NCBI GenBank assembly: GCA_033782935.1
Contig: JAWQEG010000255.1
Location: 1-64,000, forward strand
Source of the DNA: Petrolisthes cinctipes
Taxonomy: Eukaryota; Arthropoda; Malacostraca; Decapoda; Porcellanidae
Direction: 5' to 3'
Length of the DNA stretch: 64,000 nt
Position 1 is the stretch's first letter. Each line of letters opens with the position of its first letter. Made by a program: the position numbers and the translations under genes. A model generated the notes under the pieces. It worked only from the letters and a program-made list of their open reading frames with translations. It was not told the origin of the DNA and ran no database searches. Below are positions 63,601 through 64,000 of this stretch, piece by piece.

Positions 63601-64000
63601 CTCAAAATCGATATTTTAGGTGCATAAAGTCGATATGTGCATGCATCTTCTGTACCCGTTTATATCTCAAATTCAGGCTCAAAACTCCGAAAATTAGATA
63701 TTTTGTGTCCCAGAAGCGATCTGTATATGCATACTCCGTGTTAGAGTGTTTTTAAAATACAGGTCCAGAACATGCTGAAAATTGATATTTTAGTTGCACA
63801 AAGTCAATATGTGTATGCATTTTCTGTACCCGGTTATATCTCAAATTCAGGCTCAAAACACCCGAAAATTCGATATTTTTGTGTCCCAGAAGCGATCTGT
63901 ACATGCCTACTCAGTGCTAGAATGTTTTCAAAATAGAGGCTCAGAACATGCTAAAAATCGATATTTTGGGTGCCCAAAGTCGATATGTGCATGCATCTTC
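60634..64000 (+). repeat. Long-unit repeat of 1931-2109 bp at the window end (partial)
   Basis: GGTTCAAAACCCCCGAAAATTC monomers at about 60690 and 62621 are 1931 bp apart. AAACGTGCTG at about 61310 and 63419, and TTTTAGTTGCACAAAGTCAA at about 61679 and 63788, are 2109 bp apart. Offsets are close to 11 and 12 monomers. The second unit is cut by the window end in the middle of a monomer. Confidence 0.8.

Larger units (their letters stand above)
1118..64000 (+). repeat. 176-bp satellite DNA array, about 62.9 kb, continuing past the window
   Basis: Head-to-tail monomers, all in one orientation, recognised by the ordered landmarks ATCGATATTTT, AAAGTCGATATGTGCATGC, CTGTACCCGTTTATATCTC, ACCCGAAAATTCGATATT, AGAAGCGATCTGTACATGCC and CCCAAAACATGCT. 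Repeated landmarks fall 176 bp apart over and over. No gene, tRNA, rRNA, transposon or reversal of orientation was seen inside. Open frames on both strands, the longest being 284 codons at 58349-59203, are translations of this repeat. Because 176 leaves remainder 2 on division by 3, each monomer is read in a new frame. I do not recognise the family. The nucleosome-scale monomer and HOR organisation resemble known centromeric satellites, but centromere function is inference. Confidence 0.98.

Noticed and set aside
1118..64000. A true CENP-B box in every monomer
   Set aside because: The consensus matches only 7 of 9 core positions and even the best monomers miss the central A, so a functional box cannot be called. 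It is kept only as a finding to test.
1118..64000. Identity with a known centromeric satellite (primate alpha satellite of 171 bp, Arabidopsis 178-180 bp)
   Set aside because: The lengths are similar but I see no sequence resemblance to what I know of these families; length alone is not evidence of homology.

Overview
This window contains no gene that I can support. It is the edge and interior of a very large tandem satellite DNA array, typical of a eukaryotic centromeric, pericentromeric or other heterochromatic block. Long dinucleotide microsatellites, a G/C-rich minisatellite and about 63 kb of tandem monomers of about 176 bp all point to a nuclear eukaryotic chromosome. I do not recognise the satellite family and cannot name the species.

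Layout. Positions 1-1117 are array flank: a C-rich minisatellite (about 30-136), a 47-bp sequence present at both ends (133-179 and 1071-1117), a poly-A run, a 234-bp (CT)n tract, an (ATT)n tract, a (CA)n tract, short unique AT-rich spacers, and a G/C-rich palindromic element lying between two TTAA sites (821-1074). The satellite starts at about 1118 and runs uninterrupted, always in the same orientation, to the end of the window: roughly 357 monomers. The only foreign sequence seen inside it is about 36 bp at 14432-14473.

The monomer is itself an ancient dimer: an 87-bp and an 89-bp half can be aligned along their whole length. The array is divided into domains. 1118-6139: heterogeneous monomers. 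6140-14245: a homogeneous higher-order repeat (HOR1), 8 monomers, 1393 bp, about six copies, marked by a 15-bp deletion. About 14246-25700: heterogeneous, with a loose 4- to 8-monomer periodicity. About 25700-36900: diverged monomers with large non-adjacent duplications at offsets of 2646, 4046/4399, 2289 and 10199 bp. About 37840-45250: HOR2, 14 monomers, 2475 bp, with one copy shortened to 1946 bp. About 45250-50850: HOR3, 10 monomers, 1771 bp, derived from HOR2 by losing four monomers, with one copy lengthened to 2299 bp. About 50850-54400: mixed monomers. About 54430-64000: 1408-bp (8-monomer) duplications and longer 1757-, 1931- and 2109-bp units, cut by the window end.

Many open frames of 60-284 codons occur, but they are by-products of a monomer poor in stop codons. 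A 176-bp period (remainder 2 on division by 3) shifts the frame at every monomer, so none can be a conserved repeat protein. The biology to read here is array evolution: a half-monomer duplication, then monomer subfamilies, then several independent HORs made by unequal exchange in whole-monomer steps. A CENP-B-box-like motif (7 of 9 core positions in the consensus, 8 of 9 in scattered monomers and once per HOR3 unit) is the most functional-looking signal, but it is only suggestive.
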